A stretch of 64,000 nucleotides of DNA from Paenalcaligenes sp052103955 (GTDB lineage Bacteria > Pseudomonadota > Gammaproteobacteria > Burkholderiales > Burkholderiaceae_B): NCBI GenBank assembly GCA_052103955.1, contig JBQELO010000015.1, positions 25,673 through 89,672 on the forward strand. Reading direction: 5' to 3'. The position numbers and the translations under genes were made by a program. Positions 52,901 through 61,223 of the stretch are shown here, piece after piece. Every line of letters starts with the position of its first letter. The first letter of the stretch is position 1. Under the pieces are notes generated by a model that searched no databases, was not told the origin of the DNA, and saw only the letters and a program-made list of their open reading frames with translations.

Positions 52901-53483
52901 GCTAGCAACTGCAAAAGAACGTAAAACCTACCTAGATGGACAGCATGAGGATTTGACACAAGCGATTGAGACGCTGGAAAATGCCATCCGTAAAATAGAT
53001 AAAGAAATTAGGGAATTGCTGTTGGGTACATTCAATGTAGTGAATGGACACTTTGGCGAGTTATTCCCACGGTTGTTTGGTGGTGGTGAGGCCAAACTTA
53101 TCATGACTGGCGATGAGGTACTGGATGCCGGCGTGATGGTGATGGCACAGCCACCAGGCAAACGTAATAGCACGATTCATTTGCTCTCTGGTGGAGAGAA
53201 AGCCTTAACGGCGACAGCATTGGTGTTTGCATTATTCAAATTGAATCCGGCACCATTTTGTCTGCTAGACGAGGTGGATGCACCGTTAGATGATGCAAAT
53301 ACTGAACGTTATGCACGTTTAGTAAGCAGCATGAGCGACCAAACGCAGTTTTTATTTATTTCTCACAATAAAATAGCCATGCATATGGCAAAGCAGTTGG
53401 TTGGGGTTACCATGCAAGAGCAGGGTGTTTCACGTATCGTGGCCGTGGACGTGGAGTCTGCGATTCAGATGGCTGAAGCGTAA
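49965..53483 (+). CDS. smc: Chromosome segregation protein SMC
   Basis: An 1172-aa condensin ATPase. The likely start is GTG 49965 (MRLTQIKLAGFKSF); a TTG five codons upstream is less typical, and neither has a good ribosome site. Seen: Walker A GPNGCGKSNIIDAVRW, a first coiled coil (about 165-490), a hinge (about 510-660), a second Gln/Glu-rich coiled coil, the signature LLSGGEKALTATALVFAL and Walker B FCLLDEVDAPLDDAN. It organises and segregates the chromosome. zipA and ligA follow in the same direction. Confidence 0.95.
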   Translation: MRLTQIKLAGFKSFVDSTVIPTPSQLVGVVGPNGCGKSNIIDAVRWVLGETRASELRGESMQDVIFNGSGNRRPSARASVELVFDNSEGRVGGQWNTYSEISVGRVLTRDGNSSYYINNQQVRRRDIHDIFLGTGLGARGYAIIGQGMINRLIEAKPEELRVYLEEAAGVSRYKERRKETESRLADTRENLTRLDDIMSELDDQLERLHKQAEVAMHYKSLQEEGELKQHLLWLQRESSAKDDQQKKSVAIEQAQTDVEAAIGGLRSVEAQLETLRQSHFDEGDAVHKAQAAVYEAGSRVSSLEAEIRHVQDTRNRMQSRRSQLGAQQQEWQEQQEYCVAELEELAAQQEEAAIRVAEAEAATEHAQGLLPEREAQLQELSARRDGLRHQVARIEQSLAVRAQAVQDMQRQRQQLLLRKERLEKERADHQGPDDQALQRLEGEKQLQSQQLASAQHALQEQESILPRHEAARAESQQVLQQHQSEHARLEARLSALVQLQEDVQRQDKLEPWLEKQGLASGSRLWQQLGIEPGWETAVEAVLRDRVAAVSVADLKALKSVLSSEPPARVEFYSLPSLAPTGVVPADSLLTKLRLPNPALQQLLQAWLGHIVVCDSLEQAWSKVAQLESGHVLVCPEGHLLDQYSVRFYAPDDAQAGILARQQEIVNLQKQLRASQLDVEQYKESEQKAHQGWQQVSQQLPGLRLRVGELTERLHTVQLEHARLRQEAEQSSDRLQRLSTELIELSQSEEELVASFEESELQAEELQAQREELQEQLEEQEDHLERLSAELQEIRQQWRDREHQSQESRHQERLLQARIEELSRTQRLAREQLERAEAELSGLQGELTVMDVDVAQESLQEALTLRAEKEEYLSVARTRLEHVASSLKAAESERTRLEQVVEPLRQKVTELQLQEQAARLSVEQFTEMLDERNVNRQALRELLQDKPESWQRLGWLQTEVQRISRQIDALGAVNLAALEELATAKERKTYLDGQHEDLTQAIETLENAIRKIDKEIRELLLGTFNVVNGHFGELFPRLFGGGEAKLIMTGDEVLDAGVMVMAQPPGKRNSTIHLLSGGEKALTATALVFALFKLNPAPFCLLDEVDAPLDDANTERYARLVSSMSDQTQFLFISHNKIAMHMAKQLVGVTMQEQGVSRIVAVDVESAIQMAEA

Positions 53484-53521
53484 CGGGCAGGTTAACGATT
53501 TTTTCGGATACGGATGGCGTA

Positions 53522-54550
53522 ATGAGTGATTTACAAATTGGACTGATTTCAGCTGGCGTTCTCATTATTCTTCTTGTGCTGGTGTTTAACTGGTGGCAAG
53601 ACCAGCGCGTCCGTCGTCAAATGCAATCCAAGTTGCCCGAGGCGGAAAGTGATCCCTTGATGGGGCAGTTGGGTGGTACAGCCCCGGTGCGTAAAGAGCC
53701 TACTGTGCGTATCGCCGATAGCCTGAAAAGCTCTCAAGACGATGCTCAGGTGGACGAGGTTGACCCCACATGCGAAGCCGTTATTGACATTAGTTTTAAT
53801 CAGCCAGTATTGGGTGACGAACTGTCGCAAGTACTGCAAACATGTTTGCGCAACTTAAGCAAACCTATACGTTTTTTTGCGATTACCGAAGAAGGTAATC
53901 ACCATATGCGCTTAGTAGAAAACGAGCGTTATGTGTCTATGCAATTGGCAATTCTGCTGGCTAATCGTTCTGGCCCCTTAAGTGATATTGAGTGGTCTAA
54001 CTTATGGTCAGCAGCACAAAATGTGGCTCAGCACTTTGATGCCAGCCTAGAAGGCCCTGAGCAGCACTTGGTGGTGAACCAAGCCCAACAGTTAGATGCC
54101 TTATGTGCAAATCTAGATGCCGTGGTGAGCTTGGTGGTGCGCTTAGAGGGCCCTGTTAATGTGCAGCGTGTACTCAACACGTTGGGAGAGGCGGGCTTTT
54201 TAAGCTATGGCCGACAAATGGCTTGGTTAGCGGATTCGGGCATTCCCCGTTTTACCGTATTGTTTGATGGCCAAGCAGTAGAAGATGTGCAGTCTGCAAG
54301 CGTGGAGCGGCTGGATTTGGTGCTGGATGTACCAAATAGCCCCATGGATACCCAAGCGTTTAGCCGCATGGCAAGCGTAGGACGTGATCTGGCTGTCCGT
54401 TTGGGCGGCCAATTGCTGGATGAGCAAGGTAGAGTTTTTTCAGAACAGAGTGATCAACAGATTGATGAACAGCTTTACACCATGTATCAGCAGTTGGAAG
54501 AAGCAGGTTTTGTGGCGGGTGAGTCGCGCACAGCGAGGGTTTTTGCGTGA
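53522..54550 (+). CDS. zipA: Cell division protein ZipA homologue
   Basis: A 342-aa protein with one N-terminal membrane helix (IGLISAGVLIILLVLVFNWW) followed by a basic stretch (QDQRVRRQMQ), a linker, and a C-terminal ZipA/FtsZ-binding-like domain (from about residue 195). The linker is short and lacks the long Pro/Gln region of E. coli ZipA. It sits between smc and ligA, as in other Burkholderiales, and overlaps the GTG start of ligA by four bases. Role: tethering FtsZ to the membrane (family knowledge). Confidence 0.86.
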   Translation: MSDLQIGLISAGVLIILLVLVFNWWQDQRVRRQMQSKLPEAESDPLMGQLGGTAPVRKEPTVRIADSLKSSQDDAQVDEVDPTCEAVIDISFNQPVLGDELSQVLQTCLRNLSKPIRFFAITEEGNHHMRLVENERYVSMQLAILLANRSGPLSDIEWSNLWSAAQNVAQHFDASLEGPEQHLVVNQAQQLDALCANLDAVVSLVVRLEGPVNVQRVLNTLGEAGFLSYGRQMAWLADSGIPRFTVLFDGQAVEDVQSASVERLDLVLDVPNSPMDTQAFSRMASVGRDLAVRLGGQLLDEQGRVFSEQSDQQIDEQLYTMYQQLEEAGFVAGESRTARVFA

Positions 54551-56637
54551 CTAAGCAGCGTCTCGAGAAGTTAAGGCAGGAAATTAATCAGCACAACTAC
54601 AGATACTATGTGCTGGATGCACCTAGTGTGACCGATGCTGATTACGATGTATTGATGCGTGAATTGCAGGCCATAGAGGCAGCGCATCCTGAATGGATAT
54701 CACCAGATTCTCCCTCGCAACGTGTAGGTGCTGCGCCAGCAAATGGCTTTGCTACAGTACGTCATGCGGTGCCTATGTTGTCATTAGCGAATGCCTTCGA
54801 TGAGGATGAGCTGACCGCTTTTGATAAGCGCGTGAGTGATACTTTGTTGTCGGCAGGCTTATTACGCCCCGGTGAACATGTTGAGTACAACGCTGAATAT
54901 AAGTTTGATGGCTTAGCCGTTAGCCTGCGCTACGAAGATGGCGTGTTGGTACAGGCCTCTACCCGAGGTGATGGGGCTACGGGCGAAGATATCAGCAGCA
55001 ATATACGCACCATACAGTCCGTGCCGTTACGCTTGTTAGGCAAGGAAGGTAGTTGGCCAGCGGTGCTGGAAGTGCGCGGCGAAGTGCTGATGAACAAAGA
55101 AGACTTTGATGCACTGAACCAAGAGCAACTGCGTAAGCGTGACAAGGTGTTTGTGAACCCTAGAAACGCGGCCGCAGGTAGCCTACGTCAGTTAGATCCT
55201 CGCATTACAGCGCAGCGACGTTTGCGTTTTTATGCGTATGGCTGGGGTGAAATCAGTGTGCAAACACCTAGTCCCCAGCAAGATTTATTATCACAGTTGC
55301 AGCACGAGTTTGCTGAGCCTTATGCCACCCAAGCGGAAATGCTGCAATGGTTGCGCCAGTTAGGCTTACCGGTGAACCGTAACCACGAAGTGGTCAAAGG
55401 GGTAAAAGGGTTGTTGGCGTATTACCAGCAAACGGGCGAGCAACGTGCTCATCTGCCTTTTGACATTGATGGTGTGGTGTACAAGGTTAATTACTTGGAT
55501 CAGCAACGAGTGTTAGGCTTTGTGGCTAGGGCACCGCGTTTTGCTATTGCTCATAAATTCCCGGCCGAAGAAGCGCAAACCGAAGTGTTAGGTATTGATG
55601 TGCAAGTAGGCCGTACAGGGGCGATTACACCGGTAGCACGGTTAAAACCCGTGTTTGTCGGAGGCGTAACTGTTACGAATGCGACACTGCATAACGAAGA
55701 CGAGATTCGCCGCAAAGATGTACGTGTAGGCGATCACGTGGTGATTCGACGTGCAGGCGATGTAATCCCTGAAATCGTGCGCTCTATTATTGAGTTACGA
55801 CCAGCTGCTACATCTGCTTTTGTGATGCCTACTGAATGCCCTGTATGTGGCTCAGCCATTGAGCGTGTAGAAGATGAAGCCATTGCGCGCTGTACAGGCG
55901 GCTTAGTCTGTGCTGCCCAGCGCAAACAAACCGTTGCTCACGCCGTTTCGCGTAAAGCGCTGGATATGGATGGCATTGGCGAGAAGCTGATAGAGCAATT
56001 AGTAGAGAGTGAAAGGGTAAAAACCTTAGCTGATCTCTATACGCTGAAAGTAGAGGAACTGCTGCTCTTGCCACGTATGGGGCAAAAATCGGCAGCCAAT
56101 GTGATCAAAGCCATTGATGATGCACGACACCCCGAGCTTGCACGTTTGTTGTATGCCTTAGGGATTCGTCATGTGGGGGAAACGACGGCACGTGATTTAG
56201 CCAAGCATTTTGGTGATCTGGATAAAATTATGTCCGCCACCGAAGAAGCGTTGCTGGAGGTTTCCGCTGTGGGGCCCGTGGTGGCAGCTTCCATTGCACA
56301 TTTCTTTTCAGAACCGCATAACCGTGAAGCCGTGCAACGATTGTTAGAGGCAGGGGTGCGTATTAAGCTTCCCGAAGCACCGGCAGAGGGGAGTCAGCGT
56401 TCACAAAACCTGAGCGGTCAAACCTTTGTTCTAACAGGCACAATGCCCACATGGACACGCGATGAAGCTACACGGCATATCTTGGGTGCCGGGGGCAAAG
56501 TAAGTGGTTCAGTGTCTGCTAAAACAGCGTATGTAGTTGCTGGTGCAGAGGCAGGTAGCAAGCTGCGTAAAGCGGAAGAGCTGGGCGTGGCTGTGCTAGA
56601 CGAGGATGGCTTGAAAGCGCTATTGGGTTTGCAGTAA
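54547..56637 (+). CDS. ligA: NAD+-dependent DNA ligase
   Basis: A 696-aa ligase joining Okazaki fragments and repair nicks. The start is GTG 54547, within the zipA stop (GTGA). Seen: domain Ia with YYVLDAPSVTDADYDVLM (NAD binding), adenylation Lys119 in EYKFDGLAVSLRYEDG, the OB-fold, a zinc finger with CPVCG and a second Cys pair (CTGGLVC), helix-hairpin-helix repeats (MGQKSAANVIKAI) and a C-terminal BRCT domain (LTGTMPTWTRDEA). The length is normal. Confidence 0.96.
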   Translation: MTKQRLEKLRQEINQHNYRYYVLDAPSVTDADYDVLMRELQAIEAAHPEWISPDSPSQRVGAAPANGFATVRHAVPMLSLANAFDEDELTAFDKRVSDTLLSAGLLRPGEHVEYNAEYKFDGLAVSLRYEDGVLVQASTRGDGATGEDISSNIRTIQSVPLRLLGKEGSWPAVLEVRGEVLMNKEDFDALNQEQLRKRDKVFVNPRNAAAGSLRQLDPRITAQRRLRFYAYGWGEISVQTPSPQQDLLSQLQHEFAEPYATQAEMLQWLRQLGLPVNRNHEVVKGVKGLLAYYQQTGEQRAHLPFDIDGVVYKVNYLDQQRVLGFVARAPRFAIAHKFPAEEAQTEVLGIDVQVGRTGAITPVARLKPVFVGGVTVTNATLHNEDEIRRKDVRVGDHVVIRRAGDVIPEIVRSIIELRPAATSAFVMPTECPVCGSAIERVEDEAIARCTGGLVCAAQRKQTVAHAVSRKALDMDGIGEKLIEQLVESERVKTLADLYTLKVEELLLLPRMGQKSAANVIKAIDDARHPELARLLYALGIRHVGETTARDLAKHFGDLDKIMSATEEALLEVSAVGPVVAASIAHFFSEPHNREAVQRLLEAGVRIKLPEAPAEGSQRSQNLSGQTFVLTGTMPTWTRDEATRHILGAGGKVSGSVSAKTAYVVAGAEAGSKLRKAEELGVAVLDEDGLKALLGLQ

Positions 56638-56650
56638 GTCGTTAGGGTAT

Positions 56651-56680
56651 AAAAAAAGCTGGCCTAGGCCAGCTTTTTTT
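56651..56680. terminator. Bidirectional terminator between ligA and the parvulin gene
   Basis: AAAAAAAGCTGGCC-TA-GGCCAGCTTTTTTT is a perfect palindrome. Runs of A and T on the two sides make it a terminator in both directions, serving the convergent ligA and the minus-strand operon. Confidence 0.92.
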
Positions 56681-56697
56681 ATGTGTTGCATGAACGC

Positions 56698-57474
56698 TTA
56701 GTCAATTTTAGCGTTTTGCATCAACGACTGTTGGTACTGTTCCAACTTGGTTTGACGCATCATTTCAGCGATCTGATCTTTCACGTCGTTCAGTTCTGGG
56801 AAAGTAATAGGACGGCTGTCTTCTACTACCAGAATGTGCCAACCGAAATCAGATTGTACGGGCGCAGCGCTAAGCTCGCCTTTTTTCTGAGTGTTCACTG
56901 CATTGGCAAATGGTGCTACGTAGCTGGATGATGCAGACCAACCTAAGTCGCCACCACGAGCAGCAGAGCCAGGGTCTTTGGAGAACTGTTTAGCAGCATC
57001 TTCAAAGGTGGTTTTCTTGGATTTCAGATCAGCCAATACAGTTTTGGCTTGGTCTTCGTTCTCCAACAGAATATGGCGTACACGGTACTCTTGTTTGCCC
57101 GCTTCTTGCTTTTTCAGTACTTCGTACTCGGCAGCAACTTGAGCGTCCGTAACGGGGTTTTTCTTCAGGTAGTCGGACATCAACGCACGAATCATGATGC
57201 CTTGTTTTGCCAGTTCGATCTCTTGGTTAACAGCAGGTTGATTAGCGATGCCGGCAGCTTCAGCGGCTTGTACCATGATGGTGCGGCCGATGATTTCTTG
57301 CTTTACTTGTTCACGTAGCTCTGGGCTGTCTTGGGCGCCTTGCTCAATTAACAGGGCAATGAAGTCATCCACGGATTTTTGTGGAATGGGCTTGCCATTA
57401 ACGGTTGCAGCGTTTTGCGCGTAAACCGGTACAGCCATCGCGCAGGTCAACATAATTGCGGCAAATCGTTTCAT
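56698..57474 (-). CDS. Periplasmic peptidyl-prolyl cis-trans isomerase (parvulin type)
   Basis: A 258-aa secreted folding factor. The signal peptide ends near residue 19 (PVYA, then QNAATVNG). An N-terminal SurA/PpiD-like helical chaperone region precedes the parvulin domain: YRVRHILLENEDQAKTVL, FEDAAKQFSKDPGSAARGGDLGW, and GWHILVVEDSRP. It catalyses proline isomerisation in envelope proteins. Last gene of the minus-strand cluster, 12 bases after bolA. Confidence 0.92.
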   Translation of the reverse strand: MKRFAAIMLTCAMAVPVYAQNAATVNGKPIPQKSVDDFIALLIEQGAQDSPELREQVKQEIIGRTIMVQAAEAAGIANQPAVNQEIELAKQGIMIRALMSDYLKKNPVTDAQVAAEYEVLKKQEAGKQEYRVRHILLENEDQAKTVLADLKSKKTTFEDAAKQFSKDPGSAARGGDLGWSASSSYVAPFANAVNTQKKGELSAAPVQSDFGWHILVVEDSRPITFPELNDVKDQIAEMMRQTKLEQYQQSLMQNAKID

Positions 57475-57486
57475 GTGAATCCTTTG

Positions 57487-57753
57487 TTAAGAGTTAGTGC
57501 TAGCCTGTATGGATAGCGCATGAATAGGATGAGGCATCAGATCAGTAACTCGATCATACACAAGGCGGTGACGCGCGAGTGTGGTTAGCCCCGTAAATTT
57601 TGGTGAACTTATGATCAGTTTGAAGTGCGAGGCGCCACCTTTGGCACCGGCATGGCCTGCGTGCAAGTGAGACTCATCAACGACTTCAAGGTGCGTGGCT
57701 TCTAGATCGGCCAAACGGCGGGTAAGTTCTTCTATGCGTTCTGTAACGTTCAT
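57487..57753 (-). CDS. bolA: BolA-family protein
   Basis: An 88-aa protein of the BolA family. The typical region is VVDESHLHAGHAGAKGGASHFKL, with the His pair that can coordinate [2Fe-2S] with a monothiol glutaredoxin, then RHRLVYDRV. The C-terminus (PHPIHALSIQA) carries the family His-Ala-Leu. Function: Fe-S trafficking or morphology regulation (family knowledge). It lies between yciB and the parvulin gene. Confidence 0.92.
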   Translation of the reverse strand: MNVTERIEELTRRLADLEATHLEVVDESHLHAGHAGAKGGASHFKLIISSPKFTGLTTLARHRLVYDRVTDLMPHPIHALSIQASTNS

Positions 57754-57771
57754 AACGAATAAATGGCCCTG

Positions 57772-58332
57772 TTAAACGTGGTCATCGTTAGCGGCTGGCG
57801 CTTTAATGTGCTTGGCTAACCAGATAGATTGGCCAATAGCAAAGACTACCAGCAACCCTAATAGCCCAAAGGCTTTGAAGCTAACCCACTGCTCTTCAGA
57901 AAACTGGCCTGAAAAAGCAATGTAAAGATTAAGCGCGCCTGAAACAATAAAAAAGAGCACCCAACTGTAATTGAGTTTGTCCCATACCGCAGTAGGGAGG
58001 GAGACTTGTGCGCCCATGAGTTTTTGCATCAGGTTACGTTGCATCAGCAAGCGGCTACCCAATAATACTGCTGCGAAAATCCAATACAGAACGGTGGGTT
58101 TCCATTTGATGAAGGCATCATTTTGAAACAATAAGGTGGCACCACCAAACACCATAATGATGGCGAGGTTGATCCAATGCATGGCTTCAATTGTGCGTTG
58201 ACGTATTTTTAGCCAAATAATTTGTACGGCTACAGCCGCCATTGTTACCCCTGTTGCTACATACAAATCAAATTTGCGGAAAGCAATAAAAAACAAAATC
58301 AGGGGAAACAGGTCGAACAAAAGTTTTTTCAT
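57772..58332 (-). CDS. yciB: Inner membrane-spanning septation protein YciB/IspZ
   Basis: A 186-aa protein with about five hydrophobic segments. Seen: KKLLFDLFPLILFFIAF at the N-terminus and LNYSWVLFFIVSGALNLYIAF, both hallmarks of YciB (septation protein A). It links cell-envelope growth and division in enterics. It starts inside the msrB stop (ATGA overlap at 58329-58332). Confidence 0.94.
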   Translation of the reverse strand: MKKLLFDLFPLILFFIAFRKFDLYVATGVTMAAVAVQIIWLKIRQRTIEAMHWINLAIIMVFGGATLLFQNDAFIKWKPTVLYWIFAAVLLGSRLLMQRNLMQKLMGAQVSLPTAVWDKLNYSWVLFFIVSGALNLYIAFSGQFSEEQWVSFKAFGLLGLLVVFAIGQSIWLAKHIKAPAANDDHV

Positions 58333-58733
58333 GGTAAGTCGGACTCGGGCTCAAAAGTCAAAGCAACCGAATTAATACAGTAGCGTAGACCAGTTGGAGG
58401 GGGGCCATCGGGGAATACATGCCCCAAATGTGCATCACAAATATTGCAAAGAATCTCGGTACGTACCATGCCGTGTGAGGTATCTACCTCTTCGCGTACG
58501 TTATCGGGATTAATGGCATCAAAATAACTGGGCCAACCGCAACCAGCATCGAATTTAGTGTCGGAAGCAAACAAAGGAGTATGACAACCAACGCAGCGAT
58601 AAATTCCCGGCGTCGTTGCGTTCCAGTACTGGCCACTATAAGGGCGCTCTGTACCGTGTTCACGCGTCACATAATAAGCTTCAGGAGAAAGTTGAGCACG
58701 CCATTGCTCTGGCGTTTTACGTATTTTGTTCAC
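58329..58733 (-). CDS. msrB: Peptide-methionine (R)-S-oxide reductase
   Basis: A 134-aa MsrB that reduces methionine-R-sulfoxide in proteins. Two CxxC pairs bind structural zinc (CVGC, CNIC). The catalytic Cys is in GLRYCINSVALTF; GTERPYSGQYW and CGWPSYFD are conserved substrate-pocket segments. It has no signal peptide, so it is cytoplasmic. First gene of the msrB-yciB-bolA-parvulin cluster; the four genes are packed with gaps of 20 bases or less. Confidence 0.95.
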   Translation of the reverse strand: MNKIRKTPEQWRAQLSPEAYYVTREHGTERPYSGQYWNATTPGIYRCVGCHTPLFASDTKFDAGCGWPSYFDAINPDNVREEVDTSHGMVRTEILCNICDAHLGHVFPDGPPPTGLRYCINSVALTFEPESDLP

Positions 58734-58849
58734 ATCGAATACCTTGTGGGAGACTAGCGGCCAAAACTATAGCGCATAGTGTATGCGTAATTGTAGTGTC
58801 GTATAAGCTTGCATGGTATTTACTAGGCGATAAATTGTAATGATCACGA

Positions 58850-58855
58850 TATAAT
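58850..58855 (+). promoter_or_regulatory. Candidate -10 element for the second Liv-type operon
   Basis: A perfect TATAAT 55 bases before the binding-protein gene, in the divergent gap to msrB. No good -35 is seen at 16-18 bases. Confidence 0.35.
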
Positions 58856-58910
58856 CAACCGTTTTTTATATAACAATTCCGTCTAGTTTAGTCACGCAAA
58901 GGGGGCTGAG

Positions 58911-60077
58911 ATGTCGTATAGAGTTTTGCGTCGTGCAATGGTGGCAGGGGCTATTGCCCTGGCATTTCCTTTGGCTGCTTCGGCTCAAATTAAGGTGGGC
59001 GTAACCGTATCTTCTACAGGTCCAGCAGCATCGTTGGGTATTCCTGAGCGCGATACAGTAAGTTTGTTGCCTACTGAAGTAGCAGGAGAGAAAGTGGTGT
59101 ATGTGGTGCTTGATGATGCCACTGACACTACACAAGCAGTACGTAATACCCGTAAATTGGTAACGGAAGATAACGTGGATGTGGTGCTGGGTACATCAGC
59201 CACACCCGGTTCTTTGGCCATGATCGACGTGGTAGCAGAAAACCAAGTGCCGATGATTAGTGTGGCGGCTAACGCCAGCATTATCGAACCTATGGAAGGC
59301 GCTCGTAAGTGGGTATTTAAAACTCCACAAAACGACTTGTTGATGGCTGAAGGCTTGGCTGCAACCATGGAAAAACAAGGTATTAAAACCTTGGGTTTTA
59401 TTGGTTTTAACGATGCCTACGGCGATGGCTGGTTGGATGTGATGCGTAAAGCAGCTGAAGCCAAAGGCATTTCAGTTGTGTCCGCAGAGCGCTACAACCG
59501 CAACGACACCAGCGTGACAGGCCAAATCCTGAAACTGCTGGCAAGCAAGCCTGATGCCGTGTTGATCGGTGCTGCAGGTACGCCTGTTGCACTACCTCAG
59601 CGCGAGTTGAAAAACCGTGGCTTTGCTGGTCAGATCTATCACACACATGGTTCCGCTAACAACGACGTACTGCGCGTTTGTGGCCGTGATTGTGAAGGCA
59701 TCATTTTGCCAAGTGGTCCATTGCTAGTGGTGGATCAGTTGCCGGATGATCACCCAGCCAAAGTTTCTGCTAAAGCCTACCAGACTGTATACGAAGCTAA
59801 ATACGGTGCAGGCACCACAAACACCTTCGGTGGTCATATGTGGGATGCAGGGCAATTGGTAGTTGCTGCTATTCCTGTAGCGTTGGAAAGCGGTGCTAAG
59901 CCCGGTACAGTAGAGTTCCGCCAAGCATTGCGTGATGCAATCGAAGCGGTAAAAGACCTGTCCGCCTCTCAAGGTGTTTTCAACATGACCGAAACCGATC
60001 ACTCCGGTTTGGATGAGCGTGCTCGCGTTATGGTGAAAGTGATTGATGGCAAGTGGACTTACCAGCCTGATCTGTAA
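58911..60077 (+). CDS. Liv-type ABC transporter, periplasmic substrate-binding protein (second system)
   Basis: A 388-aa Peripla_BP_6 protein. The signal peptide ends near residue 25 (LAASA, then QIKVGVTVSSTGPAAS). Seen: LLPTEVAGEKVVYVVLDDATD, and FGGHMWDAGQLVVAAIPVAL in the second lobe. It is clearly different in sequence from the binding protein at 1581-2783, so the two systems are not a recent duplication. The ligand is a branched-chain amino acid or related carboxylic/aromatic compound; not determinable here. Confidence 0.92.
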   Translation: MSYRVLRRAMVAGAIALAFPLAASAQIKVGVTVSSTGPAASLGIPERDTVSLLPTEVAGEKVVYVVLDDATDTTQAVRNTRKLVTEDNVDVVLGTSATPGSLAMIDVVAENQVPMISVAANASIIEPMEGARKWVFKTPQNDLLMAEGLAATMEKQGIKTLGFIGFNDAYGDGWLDVMRKAAEAKGISVVSAERYNRNDTSVTGQILKLLASKPDAVLIGAAGTPVALPQRELKNRGFAGQIYHTHGSANNDVLRVCGRDCEGIILPSGPLLVVDQLPDDHPAKVSAKAYQTVYEAKYGAGTTNTFGGHMWDAGQLVVAAIPVALESGAKPGTVEFRQALRDAIEAVKDLSASQGVFNMTETDHSGLDERARVMVKVIDGKWTYQPDL

Positions 60078-60106
60078 TAGAAAAACAGATTTTAGGCTTC
60101 TGAACT

Positions 60107-60136
60107 AACGGCAGGGGCGTATGCTCCTGCCGTTTT
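60107..60136 (+). terminator. Weak terminator-like hairpin between binding-protein and permease genes
   Basis: AACGGCAGG (60107-60115) pairs with CCTGCCGTT (60126-60134), with only four T after the stem. Probably partial termination or 3'-end protection, leaving the binding-protein message in excess over the membrane components. Confidence 0.65.
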
Positions 60137-60180
60137 GGTGTAGTTATGATTGAAAATTCCTGTACTGATGGTGTAAGGCT

Positions 60181-61218
60181 ATGGACAGCACAATAGTTCT
60201 GATTTTATTGCAGGACGGGCTGCTTAACGGTGCGATCTATGCATTGTTGGGCTTGGCGCTGGTTCTGGTCTTTACCGTAACACGCGTTATTTTTATCCCG
60301 CAGGGTGAGTTCGTCACCTATGGGGCCTTAACGTTGGCCTTCATAATTAACGGGCGGGAGCCAGGAACGCTGAAGCTGCTATTAATAGCAGGCGTATTGG
60401 TGTTTTTGTTGGAATTGTTTAGCGCGATACGTAATAAGGCCTTCGAAGGCTTGTGGCGTACCGTGGCATGGACCTTAGTGTTGCCCGTTGTACTGTATCT
60501 GGTAAGCCCCTATATGGTGGGCGGTACAGTGCCTTTGTGGCTGTCTGTGCTGTATGCCTTGGCGATTGTGGTTCCACTAGGGCCTATGTTGCACCGTTTG
60601 GTGTATCAGCGTTTGTCGGAATCCAGCGTGTTGGTGTTGTTGATCACCTCTGTAGCGGTTCACTTTGCGCTCACTGGTTTGGGCTTGGTGTTCTTTGGTG
60701 CAGAAGGGTGGCGTACACCGGCATTCCTAGAAGGTCAGGTCATGGTGGGTGAGATGAGCTGGTCTGCACAAACAATCTTTGTGTTGTTGTCGTGCGCGAT
60801 ATTGATTACCGGACTATGGATTTTCTTCGGTCGTACATTGTATGGCCGTGCTTTGCGCGCAACTGCCGTAAACCGTCGTGGTGCACGTTTGGTGGGTATT
60901 AGTACCATCATGGCAGGTCGATTAAGTTTTGGTTTGGCTGCTGCGATTGGTGCTTTCTCTGGCATGTTGATTGCTCCGGTAACCACCATTTACTACGACA
61001 CTGGCTTTTTGATCGGTTTGAAGGGCTTTGTGGCGGCTATTGTAGGGGGCTTGGGTAGTTACCCTCTTACGGCAATTGGCGCGATATTCGTGGGTGTGCT
61101 TGAAGCCTTTGCATCTTTCTGGGCCAGTGCCTATAAAGAAGTGATTGTGTTCACCTTGATTATCCCCGTGCTGTTGTGGCGTTCATTTAGTTCGCGTGGT
61201 GTAGAGGATGAGGATTAA
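60181..61218 (+). CDS. Liv-type ABC transporter permease (LivH family, second system)
   Basis: A 345-aa permease of the LivH type: GLLNGAIYALLGLALVLVF at the N-terminus, IFIPQGEFVTYGA in place of the INFAHGD of classic LivH, and LKGFVAAIVGGLGSYPLTAIG near the end. It is about 50 residues longer than the first system's LivH because of an extra hydrophobic region around residues 65-135. It is followed five bases later by the permease-ATPase fusion gene. Confidence 0.9.
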   Translation: MDSTIVLILLQDGLLNGAIYALLGLALVLVFTVTRVIFIPQGEFVTYGALTLAFIINGREPGTLKLLLIAGVLVFLLELFSAIRNKAFEGLWRTVAWTLVLPVVLYLVSPYMVGGTVPLWLSVLYALAIVVPLGPMLHRLVYQRLSESSVLVLLITSVAVHFALTGLGLVFFGAEGWRTPAFLEGQVMVGEMSWSAQTIFVLLSCAILITGLWIFFGRTLYGRALRATAVNRRGARLVGISTIMAGRLSFGLAAAIGAFSGMLIAPVTTIYYDTGFLIGLKGFVAAIVGGLGSYPLTAIGAIFVGVLEAFASFWASAYKEVIVFTLIIPVLLWRSFSSRGVEDED

Positions 61219-61223
61219 GCATC